Assembly (NCBI GenBank): GCA_963793005.1 | Contig: CAWBYP010000004.1 | Location: forward strand, 372,001 to 436,000 | Direction of reading: 5' to 3' | DNA: 64,000 nucleotides | From: RPQJ01 sp963793005 | Lineage (GTDB): Bacteria > Pseudomonadota > Gammaproteobacteria > Steroidobacterales > Steroidobacteraceae | In this document: piece after piece, positions 53,165 through 61,995 of the stretch | Layout: each line of letters opens with the position of its first letter | How positions within the stretch are numbered: the first letter of the stretch is position 1 | Made by a program: the position numbers and the translations under genes | The notes under the pieces: model-generated | Databases searched by the model: none | What the model was told of the DNA's origin: nothing | The model's input: only the letters and a program-made list of their open reading frames with translations

Positions 53165-54091
53165 CTATTTCGGCGTCGGAGCCTTGAGAATCGCCATCGC
53201 CGTGGCGATCAGGCCCGAGACCTCGGTCATGTTACCCGGCACGATCATGGTGTTGTTCGTCTGTGCGAGCTGCGCGTAGGCGTCGACAGCCTTCTCTGCG
53301 ACCTTCAACTGCACGGCCTGCTCGCCGCCCGGCGATCGGATCGCCTCGGCGATCTTGCGGATCGCGTCTGCAGTCGCGTTCGCGACGGTGGTGATCGCGG
53401 CCGCCTCGCCCTCGGCCTGGTTGATCTGCGCCTGACGCTCGCCCTCGGAGCGCGCAATCGACGCTTCCCGCTCGCCGGTGGCGATGTTGATCTGTTCCTG
53501 CTTGCGGCCCTCGGAGGCCGCGATCAAGGCGCGCTTCTCTCGCTCCGCGGTGATCTGTGCCTGCATGGCGCGCAGGATCTCGTTGGGCGGGGTCAGGTCC
53601 TTGATCTCGTACCTGAGCACCTTTACGCCCCAGTTCGCGGCGGCCTCGTCGAGCGCGCTCACGACCGACGCGTTGATGGCGTCGCGTTCCTCGAAGGTCT
53701 TGTCGAGCTCCATCTTGCCGATCACCGAGCGCAGCAGCGTCTGCGCCAGCTGCGTAATCGCGATCACGTAGTTGCTCGCGCCGTAGCTGGCGCGCATCGG
53801 GTCGGTCACCTGGAAATAGATGATTCCGTCCACCTGCAGCTGGGTGTTGTCCTTGGTGATGCACACCTGGCTGGGCACGTCGAGCGGTACCTCCTTCAGC
53901 GAGTGCTTGTACGCGACGCGATCGATGAACGGTATCACCAGCCCGAGGCCGGGCGTGAGCGTGCGGTCGTAGCGCCCAAGGCGCTCGACGACCCAGGCAT
54001 GCTGCTGCGGCACGATCTTGAAAGCCTGGATGATGAATATGCCGGCGATTGCGGCAAGTACCAGTGCGATGGCCATGCTGATGCTCTCCAT
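53165..54091 (-). CDS. SPFH/band-7 membrane protein (paraslipin/QmcA type)
   Basis: This 308-residue protein has one N-terminal transmembrane helix (residues 6-28), the SPFH domain (EVPLDVPSQVCITKDNTQLQ, TLLRSVIGKMELDKTFEERD) and an Ala/Glu-rich coiled coil (about 180-260). SPFH proteins oligomerise into membrane microdomain scaffolds. The preceding NfeD gene lies 8 bases upstream, the typical SPFH-NfeD partner arrangement. Confidence 0.93.
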   Translation of the reverse strand: MESISMAIALVLAAIAGIFIIQAFKIVPQQHAWVVERLGRYDRTLTPGLGLVIPFIDRVAYKHSLKEVPLDVPSQVCITKDNTQLQVDGIIYFQVTDPMRASYGASNYVIAITQLAQTLLRSVIGKMELDKTFEERDAINASVVSALDEAAANWGVKVLRYEIKDLTPPNEILRAMQAQITAEREKRALIAASEGRKQEQINIATGEREASIARSEGERQAQINQAEGEAAAITTVANATADAIRKIAEAIRSPGGEQAVQLKVAEKAVDAYAQLAQTNNTMIVPGNMTEVSGLIATAMAILKAPTPK

Positions 54092-54099
54092 GTCGTTGC

Positions 54100-54546
54100 T
54101 CAGTTCCGGCTGGTGCGTGGTGCAAGCACCAGCCAGTTGCCTTCGACAGCCACGATTTCGTGCTCGCCCGGCCTGGCCACGGCTCCGCGCGCCAGGCGTG
54201 CCGGCCAGCCGCTGCCGCGGTAGTTGACGCGCGCCGTCCCGTCGGCGGCCCATTCTGTTACGTGCACATGCTCACCGACGTCGAGATTGACGTCGCGATT
54301 CTCGCGGGCCGGCAGGTCCCGTGGCCGGCGCGATCGGTGCCAGTGCCAGGCCGCGGTTGCACCGCCGCCCAGAATTGCCGCGCAGGCGATTTGCGTGGAT
54401 TCCGACAGCCCCAGGTGCGCCGCAATCGCGCCACATGCAAGACCCAGGGCCATCATCAGCAGGTAGAAGGTCCCGGTCCAAAGCTCGGCTGCGACCAGGA
54501 TGCCCGCGGCCACCCACCAGATCGTCGCGGCTGAGAGTCCCATCAT
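54100..54546 (-). CDS. NfeD-family membrane protein
   Basis: This 148-residue protein has two or three N-terminal transmembrane helices (AATIWWVAAGILVAAELWTG) and a C-terminal OB-fold domain (DGTARVNYRGSGWPA and HEIVAVEGNWLVL). It is the short NfeD form without the ClpP-like protease domain and partners the SPFH protein encoded just downstream. Alternative ATG start codons lie 1 codon apart. Confidence 0.92.
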   Translation of the reverse strand: MMGLSAATIWWVAAGILVAAELWTGTFYLLMMALGLACGAIAAHLGLSESTQIACAAILGGGATAAWHWHRSRRPRDLPARENRDVNLDVGEHVHVTEWAADGTARVNYRGSGWPARLARGAVARPGEHEIVAVEGNWLVLAPRTSRN

Positions 54547-54689
54547 TCCCGTTCACCCGATCCAATAAGGCGCCCTTGGGGGCGCGTCTGGATCAACGAT
54601 AGCAGAACGGAGACGATGGAGCGCCGGTTGCCCCGCCCGACCTCCCGGCGATCGAGATCATCGGCCCGCCATGGCCGCGGAACGCGAGG

Positions 54690-54717
54690 CGGGGCGGCGC
54701 CCGGAAGCACCGCCCCG
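54690..54717 (-). terminator. Hairpin after the tautomerase gene
   Basis: 8-bp arms CGGGGCGG/CCGCCCCG with a 12-base loop, 25 bases past the tautomerase stop. Probable terminator of the cupin-tautomerase pair. Confidence 0.5.
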
Positions 54718-54741
54718 TCGCACCGCTCGGGTGTGCCCGGG

Positions 54742-54966
54742 CTACGCGGCCTTGCCCGCGGCCAGGCCCTGCACGTCGGCCGTGCTGAGCGGCTGGCCAC
54801 CGATGGCCCAGTCGCCGCTTTCGAACTCCTTGATCCGAACCCAGGTAACGCCGCGCAGGTTCTCTCCCTCGACCTCGATCATCGCGCTGGTGACCTTGTC
54901 GATGATCTGCTGCTTCTGCTTCGGGGTGAAAACGCCCTTGATCACGTCTACGGTAACGAGTGGCAT
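54742..54966 (-). CDS. 4-oxalocrotonate tautomerase-family protein
   Basis: This 74-residue protein has the catalytic Pro2 after the initiator Met (MPLVTVDVIKGVFTPKQKQQ). It is slightly longer than canonical 62-residue tautomerases, with a C-terminal tail rich in Gly/Ala. Such enzymes ketonise or dehalogenate small acids. It begins 12 bases after the cupin stop, so the two are likely one operon. Confidence 0.92.
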   Translation of the reverse strand: MPLVTVDVIKGVFTPKQKQQIIDKVTSAMIEVEGENLRGVTWVRIKEFESGDWAIGGQPLSTADVQGLAAGKAA

Positions 54967-54978
54967 GTGAGTGCTCCT

Positions 54979-55344
54979 TCAGTTTGACAACTTGGATTTG
55001 AGGTGGTCGATGACCGTGCACATCAAGGCACTCGGGCTGAATTCGACTGCTTCGTAGTCTTCATCGACCCGGACCGTGTGACCCGGCGGCCAGTAATACA
55101 CGTCGCCTGCCCGCACGGTTTCCTGGTGCCCGTCGGCGTAGAGAACGTGTATCGAACCGCGCAACACCGTTCCCCAGTGCGGGCACTGGCACAGGTCCTG
55201 CGGCAGTCCCTTCAGCAACGGCGCCGCATCGGCGCCTTTCGGGAACCGAATGCGCGCGACGTTGAGGTCCGCCCAGTCCGCTGCCTGGATGCAGACGCCG
55301 CCGGACTCGACCCGGACGGGTAACTGGTCTCGATTCTGTTTCAC
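54979..55344 (-). CDS. Cupin-domain protein
   Basis: This 121-residue protein starts at GTG (VKQNRDQLPVRVES) after a strong GAGGAGG. It has two short cupin-type segments: CPHWGTVLRGSIHVLYADG, with the metal-type His and Glu spaced as in cupins, and AGDVYYWPPGHTVRVDED. It may bind a metal or small ligand. The frame is open far upstream, but that stretch is arginine-rich and not conserved. It is divergent from the winged-helix regulator. Confidence 0.82.
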   Translation of the reverse strand: MKQNRDQLPVRVESGGVCIQAADWADLNVARIRFPKGADAAPLLKGLPQDLCQCPHWGTVLRGSIHVLYADGHQETVRAGDVYYWPPGHTVRVDEDYEAVEFSPSALMCTVIDHLKSKLSN

Positions 55345-55482
55345 GGTGATCTTCCTCCTCTCTCCCGGCGACGGAGACATTCCGTAGCGGGTGAAGTGAT
55401 TGTCGGGCAGTGCCCCGCGGCAGGCTTGCAGACAAGCTGGAAATTCCATGGAGATTTCTGGGAGATCCGTCCCTCGTGATCT
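55345..55482. promoter_or_regulatory. Divergent cupin/regulator promoter region
   Basis: This 138-base spacer lies between the cupin-tautomerase operon and the winged-helix/TPR regulator gene. It probably holds both promoters and the regulator's operator. No palindrome stands out. Confidence 0.35.
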
Positions 55483-57078
55483 ATGCTCCCCTTCATGATC
55501 TACCGGTTCGGCAGTTTCGAGCTGGACATGGCGACGGCGGAGTTGCGAAGGGACGGTGCGGCCTGCCCGGTGGAACCGCAGGTGTTCGCGCTGCTCGCGC
55601 TGCTGGTCGAGAACCGCGAGCGCCTGGTCTCGAAGGACGAAATCGTCGAGAAGGTGTGGGACGGTCGCGTGGTGTCCGACTCCGCCGTGGCGAGCCGGGT
55701 GAAGACGGCGCGCAAGGCCGTCGGCGACGACGGCAAGACCCAGCGGTACATCCGGACGATACACAGCCGCGGTTTCCGTTTCGTGGCGGATGTGAAAGCA
55801 GCACGCAGCGCGGAGATGTTCCCGGCGCCTGGTACACGCGAGCCGACTGCACCGTTCGGCGTCGAGCCCAGGCCGGAGTCTGCCGAACCTGCCTCGAGGC
55901 CCTCGATCGCCGTGTTGCCGTTCCGCCTCAGCGGCGATCCCGGTCCATACGCGGCATTCGCGGACGCGCTGCCGCATGACCTGATCCTCGACCTGTCAAG
56001 GCTGCGCTGGCTGTTCGTCACTGCCCGCGGCTCGTCATTCCGCCTGCGCGTGGCCGATGCCGACATTACAGAGATCGGCCGCCTGCTGGGCGTGCAGTAC
56101 TGCCTGACAGGCAGCATGGAGGTCGCCGGGTCCGGGCTCGACGTGACGGTGGCACTGGTCGATACCCGGGACGGCCGAGTGGTCTGGGCCGACCGTTACA
56201 CCAGCCAGGTCGGTGACGTGCACCAGGTTCGAAGTGAGATTCGCGGGCGTATCCTCGCCGCGCTCGAGATCCGTATACCGCTGCACGAAGCGGAGCTTGC
56301 ACGCATGCAGGTGACGGAGAGCCTCGATGCCTGGTCGGCCTACCACCTCGGGCTTCAGCACATGTACCGATTCAATCGCACCGACAATGCCGCGGCCACG
56401 GCGCTGTTCCAGAAAGCCGTAGCGCTGGACCCCTGCTTTGCCCGGGCGCACGCCGGCCTGTCATTCGTTCACTTCCAGTCTGCGTTCCTGCGTCATACGG
56501 ACGACGTTGCGGGGGAGATCGACCTCGCACGTCGCTTCGCGGAGCGAGGCGTTGAACTCGATCCACTGGACCCGTTCGTCAATTTCACGATGGGGCGTTC
56601 CTACTGGCTCGAGGGTGACCTGGAACTCGGCCTGTCCTGGCTCGAACGCGCGACATCGATCAGCCCGAACTACGCACAGGGCATATACGCCCGCGGGTGG
56701 ACGGAAACGCTGGCCGGACGGGGACTGGAGGGACGCGAGCACGTTGACCTCGCGATGCGCCTGAGCCCACTTGATCCGCTTCATTACGCGATGCAGGGGA
56801 CACGCGCGTTCACGCACATTGCGGTCGGCGAGGATGCACAGGCGGCGTTCTGGTCCGACCGAGCGGCGCGTTCGCCAGGCGCCCACGTCCTGATTGCGAT
56901 GATTGCCGTCGCGTCCCACGCGCTGGCCGGCGACATGGCACGAGCTGCATCCTGGGCAGCCAATGTGCGCGAGCGCAACCCGAGCCTCACCCGCGACGAT
57001 TTCTTCCGGGCGTTCCCGATGAAAGCCGAGCAGGTCAGGCAGCGCGTCTCGAAGGCGCTCGAGCTCTGGGGTTTCTAG
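55483..57078 (+). CDS. CadC-type winged-helix regulator with TPR domain
   Basis: This 531-residue protein starts with an OmpR/CadC-type winged helix (residues about 1-100; YRFGSFELDMATAELR, then NRERLVSKDEIVEKVWDG). A TolB-like alpha/beta segment follows (IAVLPFRLSGDPGPYAAFAD), then TPR-like helical repeats (KAVALDPCFARAHAGLSFVH and others). No transmembrane helix is visible, unlike CadC itself. It probably controls the divergent cupin gene. Met codons at 55483 and 55495 are both plausible starts. Confidence 0.85.
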   Translation: MLPFMIYRFGSFELDMATAELRRDGAACPVEPQVFALLALLVENRERLVSKDEIVEKVWDGRVVSDSAVASRVKTARKAVGDDGKTQRYIRTIHSRGFRFVADVKAARSAEMFPAPGTREPTAPFGVEPRPESAEPASRPSIAVLPFRLSGDPGPYAAFADALPHDLILDLSRLRWLFVTARGSSFRLRVADADITEIGRLLGVQYCLTGSMEVAGSGLDVTVALVDTRDGRVVWADRYTSQVGDVHQVRSEIRGRILAALEIRIPLHEAELARMQVTESLDAWSAYHLGLQHMYRFNRTDNAAATALFQKAVALDPCFARAHAGLSFVHFQSAFLRHTDDVAGEIDLARRFAERGVELDPLDPFVNFTMGRSYWLEGDLELGLSWLERATSISPNYAQGIYARGWTETLAGRGLEGREHVDLAMRLSPLDPLHYAMQGTRAFTHIAVGEDAQAAFWSDRAARSPGAHVLIAMIAVASHALAGDMARAASWAANVRERNPSLTRDDFFRAFPMKAEQVRQRVSKALELWGF

Positions 57079-57164
57079 CCCCGCTTTCTGCCGCCGTTAC
57101 CAGCTTGCGCGACTGAAACCCCGCTGCACCCCGACCGGCATCCGCCCAGCGGCTTGCAGGTCCG

Positions 57165-58004
57165 TCATCCCTTGGGCGGCATCAATGCGGCGGCCTCGGC
57201 GAGCCGCGTGTGCAGGTTGAACGTAGCGCCAGCCACCAGCATGTGCATCTTGAGTCCCAGCATGCACACCGGCTGTCCCTCGCTCACGGAGTCCATCGAG
57301 GAGAAACTCACTTCTGACGCGTCGACGATGGTGACGCCGCCGCTGCCCTCGATCTCGACGGTCTCGTCCGGACCGATGAAGGCAGCCGTATCCTCGTCGA
57401 GCCCGATCCCGATCGCGAACGGATTGTAGGCCAGCGCGGTGAGCAGCCGGCCGAGCCGGTCACGCTGCCGGAAATGCTGGTCGATGATGAAGCGGTTGGT
57501 CAGCCCGAGCCCGGGCGCAAGGCGCACGCTGCCGGAGATGATTGACGAGCCCTCGTCGCCGAACGCGATCATGTGCTCGCTCAGGATGCTGGCGCCCGCG
57601 CTGGTGCCGCCCACGGCGACACCGTGGGCGTTGCGGATCCGGATCAGCTTTGCGACCGGCGTGCCGCCCAGCAGCGTCGTGAGCCGCAACTGGTTACCGC
57701 CGGTGAAAAAGATGCCGCTGGCCTCCTCCAGCCTCTGCAGCCGGCCAGGCTCGTGGCAATCGCGCCGCGTGTCGAAATCCATGGACGAGACGCGAGCTGC
57801 ACCGATCTCGGTGAAAAGCCGCTCGTAACGCGGCCCGGTCTCGGCCATGCGGCTGGCGGTCGGAATCACGACGATGTCGGCGTCACTGCCCCCCGAAACC
57901 TTCACGAACCGCTCGAGGATGTGGCGGTCGTTTTCCTTGTTCTCGGCGCCGCCGATCGGGATGATCCAGCCGCGCGTCGCACCGTCAGGAATCTTGCTGG
58001 GCAT
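57165..58004 (-). CDS. cphB: Cyanophycinase
   Basis: This 279-residue serine peptidase has the catalytic serine S135 in GGTSAGAS and the motif GIFFTGGNQLRL near residue 100, as in cyanophycinases. It cuts cyanophycin into beta-Asp-Arg dipeptides in the cytosol. The gene follows iadA by 39 bases, so one transcript encodes both steps of polymer breakdown. Confidence 0.93.
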   Translation of the reverse strand: MPSKIPDGATRGWIIPIGGAENKENDRHILERFVKVSGGSDADIVVIPTASRMAETGPRYERLFTEIGAARVSSMDFDTRRDCHEPGRLQRLEEASGIFFTGGNQLRLTTLLGGTPVAKLIRIRNAHGVAVGGTSAGASILSEHMIAFGDEGSSIISGSVRLAPGLGLTNRFIIDQHFRQRDRLGRLLTALAYNPFAIGIGLDEDTAAFIGPDETVEIEGSGGVTIVDASEVSFSSMDSVSEGQPVCMLGLKMHMLVAGATFNLHTRLAEAAALMPPKG

Positions 58005-58043
58005 GTGGGGCGATGTTCCTCGCGCGTCCGAAGCGCGATTGTC

Positions 58044-59216
58044 TCAGAATTCGAAGGTTCCGCGACGGATTGCGAGACCATCCCGGACGTGGATTTCGCC
58101 TCGCACCAGCACCGTGTGCACGTGGCCGGTTTCATCGAGGGCCACGAGATCGGCATCGGCGCCGGTCTCGATCACGCCCTTGCCGGGCAGGCGCAGCAGG
58201 CTGGCGGGGTTGGTCGTGAATGGCGGCAGCACCTGCTCGAGCGGCAGGCCGGAGGCCAGGAGTTCGCGGACGGTCTGCAGCAGCGCGCCAGCGGACCCCA
58301 CATCCATGCTGCAGACCCGGCCGTCCGAGTCGAAACACGGCAGGCAGCCCCCGGCATCCGAACTGACGGTTACCCGGTCCGGCGGCGCGCCGCTCGCAAA
58401 ATATCTGCGCAGCGCATCCGCGGCCGAGTAGGCGTCCTCGCCTTCCTCGACCGGAAACGCTGTGATGTCCACCGTGCAGCCGCGCCTGGCCAGGTCGATG
58501 GCTTCGTCGAACAACGCGCGACGCCGGTTCACGTGAGTCGGGTTGAATACGCGCGGAGGCAGCTCGGTCTCGTCGAGCGCCTGGCGGACCAGCGACAGGC
58601 CGCGTGGACCGTCGCCGAGGTGCAGGTGCAGGATGCCCGCCTTTCCCGTCATCAGGCCCGCCACATGCGCGTCGGCAGCGAGCCTCGCGATTTCGTCGAG
58701 CGTCGGCTGGCTGGACCGATGATCGCTGATGGCCACTTCGCCAATGCCGAGCAGCGCCTCGATGAACACCAGGTCGGTCCGGACGCAGCCGGTGAGCGTC
58801 GCCGGAGGCACGTGATAGCCACCTGCGTAACCCCAGGCGTTCAGCCCCTCCTCGCGCAGCGCGTGCAGTGTCGCGAGCAGTTCACGCGGTCCGCGCGCCG
58901 TGTCGTCGGTGCCGAGCAGCCCGACCACCGTCGTCACGCCGGCCGTCGTGAACCGGCTGAGCCCAACCGCCGGCACGCGTGTGTGAAATCCTGCCTCGCC
59001 GCCACCGCCGGTGACGTGCACGTGTCCGTCGATCAGGCCCGGGACGAGGCGTCGGCCAGCCAGGTCGAGCACGACACAGCCCGCTCTCAACGCACCGGGT
59101 AGTTCGGGAAGGTCCGTGCCGGCGCCGATCCAGAGGATCCTGCCACCGCCGACCAGCAGGCTGCTGACCCCGAGTGGGCGCGGGGCGAAGACATCGGCAT
59201 TCCGGATCAGGAGCAT
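58044..59216 (-). CDS. iadA: Isoaspartyl (beta-aspartyl) dipeptidase
   Basis: This 390-residue amidohydrolase has the metal motif PGLIDGHVHVTGGGGEAGF near residue 60, the conserved GHLHLGD-like stretch KAGILHLHLGDG, and the late VSSDAGGCLPCFD carrying the catalytic aspartate. It would release Asp and Arg from the dipeptides made by CphB. The start matches the 390-residue E. coli enzyme in length; two upstream ATGs give longer but less likely proteins. Confidence 0.92.
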   Translation of the reverse strand: MLLIRNADVFAPRPLGVSSLLVGGGRILWIGAGTDLPELPGALRAGCVVLDLAGRRLVPGLIDGHVHVTGGGGEAGFHTRVPAVGLSRFTTAGVTTVVGLLGTDDTARGPRELLATLHALREEGLNAWGYAGGYHVPPATLTGCVRTDLVFIEALLGIGEVAISDHRSSQPTLDEIARLAADAHVAGLMTGKAGILHLHLGDGPRGLSLVRQALDETELPPRVFNPTHVNRRRALFDEAIDLARRGCTVDITAFPVEEGEDAYSAADALRRYFASGAPPDRVTVSSDAGGCLPCFDSDGRVCSMDVGSAGALLQTVRELLASGLPLEQVLPPFTTNPASLLRLPGKGVIETGADADLVALDETGHVHTVLVRGEIHVRDGLAIRRGTFEF

Positions 59217-59256
59217 GCGGGGCGCGATGATGCCCGACATCGGCGCCGAACCCAAC

Positions 59257-59649
59257 CTACTTCGTCTTCGGCTTGCGCGGTCCCGTCGCAGGCTTTGCCC
59301 TCTTGCGTGGCTTCACCTTGCGCGGAGCAGCCGCGGCAACCCGCATCGCCCTGCGTGCCCATGCGACCAGTTCCTCGGCCTCGTCGATGACGTCGGCCGG
59401 AACCTCGTAGTAACCCATCTGGAGTTCCGGCTTGTCCCGGAATGGCCGGAACGGCCCCATGCCGCGGGCCTCGAAATCGGCGCGATTGGTGTCATCCACC
59501 TTGAAATACAGGCCGTTGTTGGCGAGCAGGCCGAAGAACAATTCGTCCGCGTACAGGCCGACTCCGCCGAACATGCGCTTCGATCGCACGCGGCCGATGC
59601 CCTCGAGCTGGTCGATGACGAAGCCGAGATATGTTTCGCTGACTGCCAT
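59257..59649 (-). CDS. TfoX/Sxy N-terminal-domain protein
   Basis: This 130-residue protein has the TfoX N-terminal domain (VSETYLGFVIDQLEGIGRVRSK and RMFGGVGLYADELFFGLL) followed by a lysine/arginine/proline-rich tail (AAPRKVKPRKRAKPA). The C-terminal TfoX domain is absent. TfoX proteins regulate competence in some gammaproteobacteria; short forms are of unknown function. The tail may bind nucleic acid. Confidence 0.88.
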   Translation of the reverse strand: MAVSETYLGFVIDQLEGIGRVRSKRMFGGVGLYADELFFGLLANNGLYFKVDDTNRADFEARGMGPFRPFRDKPELQMGYYEVPADVIDEAEELVAWARRAMRVAAAAPRKVKPRKRAKPATGPRKPKTK

Positions 59650-59728
59650 GACTGAACTCCGCGGCTGCCCGACCCGATGCCGGCTCGCCTCCTGTATATC
59701 TCTGCCCGCCCGCCGACCTGCCTGCCAC

Positions 59729-60589
59729 CTACGGCCGGCAGCGAGCCTCGCCTGAATCGCGCACGCGACCGGCTGTGTCGATGAACTGCCACTGGTATGC
59801 ATCGTCGTCCAGCGTCAGCTTCAGCACCCCGTGGCTTGCGAGACGCTTGCGGCTGACGTGCAGCGGTTTCCAGGTCGGATACAGGCGTGCTCCGCCCGTG
59901 CCGACGACAAATTCCCTCATGCCGTCTTCGACCCGTTTTCCGGTTGAATCGAGCGGGTCGAATGCCTCGTAGAAGTGCTCGTGGCCATTCAGTACGAATT
60001 CGGCGTGGCTCGCGTTGAGCAGGGCCCAGAAGCGCTGCATCTTCAGTGTCGGCCCGTGCTCGAATCCTGAGGAAAACGCGGGCATGTGCCAGAGCGCGAG
60101 CGTACAGCGCACCTGTGCGTTGTCCTCGAGTGTCGCGGCCAGCCACTGGTACTCTCGATCGAGCGCCTCGCCGATCAGCTGGCTGTCGATGCCAATCACC
60201 AGCCAGTCGCCCAGCCGCCTCGCAAAGTAGTTCCGCTCCCCTGCGCCGATCCCGAAGTAGCGCCGGAAGTCGTCACTGCTTCCGTTCGGGTAATCGTGGT
60301 TGCCCGGCACGGCCAGTGTATTCGGCAGGTGCACACCCCAGGTTGGCCCGTAGCACGATTCGTAGGTCGCGGCAGTGCCGTAGGGATATGCGGTGTCGCC
60401 GGGCACGAGCACCGTCGCGCCCACTGGAACCAGCCTTGCCGTGCGCGCTGCGTTGGAGTCCTGCGCAGGCCTGCCCCTGCACTCGGCAATATCACCGGCC
60501 GCATACACGACGATCGGTTCGGCCGCAGTCCGCGCAGGCGCGAAACAGCAGGCGATGAGCAGCGTCAGGATAGTGGCGAAGACTTGCAT
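59729..60589 (-). CDS. Exported calcineurin-like metallophosphoesterase
   Basis: This 286-residue protein has a signal peptide (cleavage near RTAAEPIVV). It carries the di-metal motifs AAGDIAE (Asp33), PGDTAYP (Asp65), PGNHDY (97-99), a later ALWHMP and NGHEHFYE. It would hydrolyse phosphate esters in the periplasm. The nearest type is the purple-acid-phosphatase-like group; the substrate is unknown. Confidence 0.9.
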   Translation of the reverse strand: MQVFATILTLLIACCFAPARTAAEPIVVYAAGDIAECRGRPAQDSNAARTARLVPVGATVLVPGDTAYPYGTAATYESCYGPTWGVHLPNTLAVPGNHDYPNGSSDDFRRYFGIGAGERNYFARRLGDWLVIGIDSQLIGEALDREYQWLAATLEDNAQVRCTLALWHMPAFSSGFEHGPTLKMQRFWALLNASHAEFVLNGHEHFYEAFDPLDSTGKRVEDGMREFVVGTGGARLYPTWKPLHVSRKRLASHGVLKLTLDDDAYQWQFIDTAGRVRDSGEARCRP

Positions 60590-60656
60590 GATTCATGCGC
60601 GACTCGAATGACCGGATCTTAAACCGTGGACGCCCGGCGGCGCATAATCCTCTCCC

Positions 60657-61415
60657 ATGCACGCGCTGATCCGCCCCGTTAGCCCCGCCATGACGCGCTG
60701 CGAGCTCACCCACCTCGCCCGTTCGCCGGTCGACGTCGCACTCGCACGGGAGCAGCACCGGCGTTACGTCGAAATGCTTGCATCACTCGGGTGCCGGATA
60801 ATCGAGCTTGCCGCCGAACCGGAGCTGCCGGATTCGGTATTCGTCGAGGACACGGCCATCGTGCTCGACGAAATCGCGCTCATCACCCGTCCGGGTGCGG
60901 AATCGCGCCGTCCGGAGACCCTGTCCGTCGCCGCGACCCTGGAGCGCTATCGACCCTGCGCCGCGATCACGAGCCCGGGCACGCTGGACGGCGGCGACGT
61001 GCTGCGCGTGGGCTACAGGCTGTTTGTCGGACAGTCCAGCCGCTCCAATGCCGATGGCATCCGCCAGCTTGCCGCTGCTGCAGGACCGCACGGATACGAG
61101 GTCATGCCTGTGAAGGTTCGCGGCTGCCTGCATCTCAAGAGCGCAGTTACACAGGTCGGCCCGGACACGCTGTTGATCAACGACGACTGGGTGGATCGTT
61201 CCGCGTGGCCCGGCATGCGCTTCGTTGCCGTGGCGCCAGATGAGCCCCATGCGGCGAACGCGCTCTGCATCGGCGACGCGGTCGTGCACGCCGAATCGGG
61301 CCCCCGCACCCGCGCACGACTCGAGGCAGCCGGCTTGCGGGTACTGCCGGTGGACGTGTCCGAGATGGAGAAGGCCGAGGGTGCCGTTACCTGCTGCAGC
61401 GTGATCTTCGCCTGA
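60657..61415 (+). CDS. Dimethylargininase (DDAH)-type amidinotransferase-fold protein
   Basis: This 252-residue protein keeps the DDAH motifs PDSVFVEDTA (58-66), GTLDGGDVL (108-116), the catalytic His159 (CLHLKSA) and nucleophilic Cys246/247 near the end (VTCCSVIF). DDAH converts asymmetric dimethylarginine to citrulline and dimethylamine. Arginine-related substrates are the family norm, and cyanophycin genes lie close by. Confidence 0.9.
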   Translation: MHALIRPVSPAMTRCELTHLARSPVDVALAREQHRRYVEMLASLGCRIIELAAEPELPDSVFVEDTAIVLDEIALITRPGAESRRPETLSVAATLERYRPCAAITSPGTLDGGDVLRVGYRLFVGQSSRSNADGIRQLAAAAGPHGYEVMPVKVRGCLHLKSAVTQVGPDTLLINDDWVDRSAWPGMRFVAVAPDEPHAANALCIGDAVVHAESGPRTRARLEAAGLRVLPVDVSEMEKAEGAVTCCSVIFA

Positions 61416-61459
61416 TGTCGGCGGTGTGCTGACCGCGCCAACTGCAGGCCGCCGGCGCG

Positions 61460-61837
61460 TCAGCCCTGCGTCATGCAATAGCAGTTCAGCTTGTTGCCGT
61501 CCGGGTCGCGGAAATACCCTGCATAGAATCCAGGCATCCCGCGGGGACCCGCGGCACCCTCGTCCTTCGCACCAAGGGAGATCGCTTTCCGGTGCACGGC
61601 GTCCACCATTTCATTGCTGTCGACGACCAGTGCGACCATCGTCCCGTTGCCAGCCGTGGCGGGACTTCCGTCATAGGGTATGCAGACGCCGAGCGCCGGC
61701 TTGTCCGGCGAAACCGCCCACGCGATCAGGCGCTCGGACTCCATGAACCGTGCCGCCCCGATCTCGGCCAGCAGCGCGTCGTAGAAGGCGGCGGCGCGCT
61801 GAAGGTCGTTCGTGCCCAGGGTTACATAGCCGATCAT
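61460..61837 (-). CDS. VOC-family protein (glyoxalase/bleomycin-resistance fold)
   Basis: This 125-residue protein starts MIGYVTLGTNDLQRAAAFYD and ends with RDPDGNKLNCYCMTQ, both typical of VOC proteins. The C-terminal strand carries the usual RDPDGN metal-side motif. The start is at MIGYV; upstream in-frame codons are not conserved. The substrate is unknown. It is convergent with DDAH. Confidence 0.85.
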   Translation of the reverse strand: MIGYVTLGTNDLQRAAAFYDALLAEIGAARFMESERLIAWAVSPDKPALGVCIPYDGSPATAGNGTMVALVVDSNEMVDAVHRKAISLGAKDEGAAGPRGMPGFYAGYFRDPDGNKLNCYCMTQG

Positions 61838-61995
61838 TCTGGAGTCCTCGCAAGTATTTGAAATGGTGCAGGCAAGCTGCCTGTACCGATTGCGACCTGC
61901 CGCAACCGGGAGGCCGCCGAGTCTACGCCCAACACCTACTGCCACAAAAGTCCGGCACGCGTAACAATGGGCGCAGATCAAAGAGGTCCAATCCC

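Noticed and set aside
54979..55977. A 332-codon reading for the cupin gene
   Set aside because: The upstream 211 codons overlap the divergent regulator gene antisense and are not cupin-like; the GTG at 55344 has a strong ribosome-binding site.
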